Below, one piece after another: positions 63,406 to 64,000 of a stretch of 64,000 bases of DNA; position 1 is the stretch's first letter, and each line of letters begins with the position of its first letter. Under the pieces are notes generated by a model, which had not been told where the DNA came from, did not search any database, and was given only the letters and a program-made list of their open reading frames with translations. The translations under genes and the position numbers were made by a program. Origin of the DNA: Alentia gelatinosa (Eukaryota; Annelida; Polychaeta; Phyllodocida; Polynoidae); assembly GCA_950022655.1 (NCBI GenBank), contig OX465587.1, positions 29,887,716-29,951,715 of the forward strand, read 5' to 3'.

Positions 63406-63824
63406 TACAGAGAAATCTTCCATAGGACATCCAGTTACATGAAGACATTGACGAGAATTGATCATTCCTGGTTTGAAATTTCTTTCCAACTATAAATGAT
63501 CGATTCTACGGAACGTAAACATTGCACAAAGATCTGTATTGTTTTCAATAGCCACTTTCCCTATTTATCCTTTTTTTGTCATAAAGGAAAGTAGGAATTG
63601 AGTTCTTATCAAGTGTAATTTTGTTAGTAACATAGATCAACAGTCTACTATAAGAAGTGAAGATAGATAACAAAGCATGACAGCAGCATCTTTGTTGAGT
63701 GTTATCTGCCAAAAAACCTATCCTCGAATGAGAAAAACACACTATTCTAGTTGTACACTGACATTATATATCTAGCATACTTCACGTGTCGCCCTTAAAC
63801 TGATTCCCAGGAGAGGCACTACTC
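63406..63824. other. Unassigned sequence
   Basis: AT-rich unique sequence. Confidence 0.4.
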
Positions 63825-64000
63825 TACCAATGATATACGGAAACAGGGTTACTGCGGCTGTAGGTGATAAATACGCGGTAAAATAGACGATCAGATGAAC
63901 CGAGGCTGAAGGTAGAGGTTCATCTGATCGTCAAATGTACCAAGTATTTATCATGTACAGACACAGTCACCCTGTTTTTGTATTATCATATACCTAAAAT
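63825..64000 (-). mobile_element. Ladder foldback element, subfamily K, clipped by window end
   Basis: Outer arms ACAGGGTTACTGCGGCTGTA and GACACAGTCACCCTGTTT; inner arms GACGATCAGATGAACC / GGTTCATCTGATCGTC. The tail begins at the window end with TATTATCATATACCT. Confidence 0.8.

Overview
This window looks like repeat-rich, non-coding DNA of an invertebrate animal. The evidence is dispersed non-autonomous elements with target duplications, 5'-truncated poly(A) retrocopies, a decayed LINE, a decayed tyrosine-recombinase retrotransposon, TTAGGG-type telomere-like repeats and spliceosomal signals. I cannot name the species. A marine lophotrochozoan or invertebrate deuterostome is a guess. Host coding sequence is scarce. 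There is one convincing first exon with promoter (TATA box 10009, signal-peptide exon 10444-10516, splice donor at 10517), one good candidate internal exon (52718-52852), and three CpG-rich promoter-like patches at 34.9-39.3 kb.

Layout. 0-2 kb: foldback elements. 2.05-6.7 kb: a decayed DIRS/Ngaro-type retrotransposon (Gag zinc knuckle, RT, RNase H, tyrosine recombinase; no methyltransferase space). 7.06-7.98 kb: a LINE RT fragment, minus strand. 9.8-10.5 kb: start of a secreted-protein gene, whose first intron then begins. 10.5-34 kb: mainly foldback elements, TIR elements of the TWA-target type, and diverged repeat pairs. 34.9-39.3 kb: CpG-rich patches between repeats. 40.9-49.5 kb: tandem arrays, including a four-unit higher-order repeat and a long CT tract. 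52.3-53.6 kb: candidate exon between two minisatellites. 55.5-58.9 kb: TIR elements, a tRNA-derived element, a telomere-like array and a 50-bp minisatellite. 59-64 kb: more of the same families.

The main discovery is a superfamily of about 30 small elements, here called ladder foldback (LFB) elements. Each has a 110-290 bp tail bounded by a perfect or near-perfect inverted repeat. That repeat differs between subfamilies but always begins TTA (TTATCTCACCCC, TTATCCTACCCC, TTATCTTAGCC, TTATTATCCATC, TTTACTATATACCC, TATTCCTATATACC). The tail is followed by a ~110-150 bp palindrome whose arm sequence is private to the subfamily. Despite unrelated arms, the palindromes carry the tetranucleotide CTCG in the SAME orientation in both arms at conserved positions, spaced about 30, 26, 11, 26 and 29 bases, with a tiny GC-rich hairpin (often GGC-TTC-GCC) at the centre. 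When folded, each CTCG faces another CTCG and leaves a two-base T-C/C-T bubble, giving a ladder of bubbles. One copy sits in a repeat whose two other copies lack it, which shows that these units move. I do not know a described family with this layout. No transposase for it is visible in the window.

Many minisatellites here appear to be amplified ends of the dispersed TIR elements (units of about 64, 54, 58 and 50 bp). Identity percentages were not computed; all comparisons are by eye.
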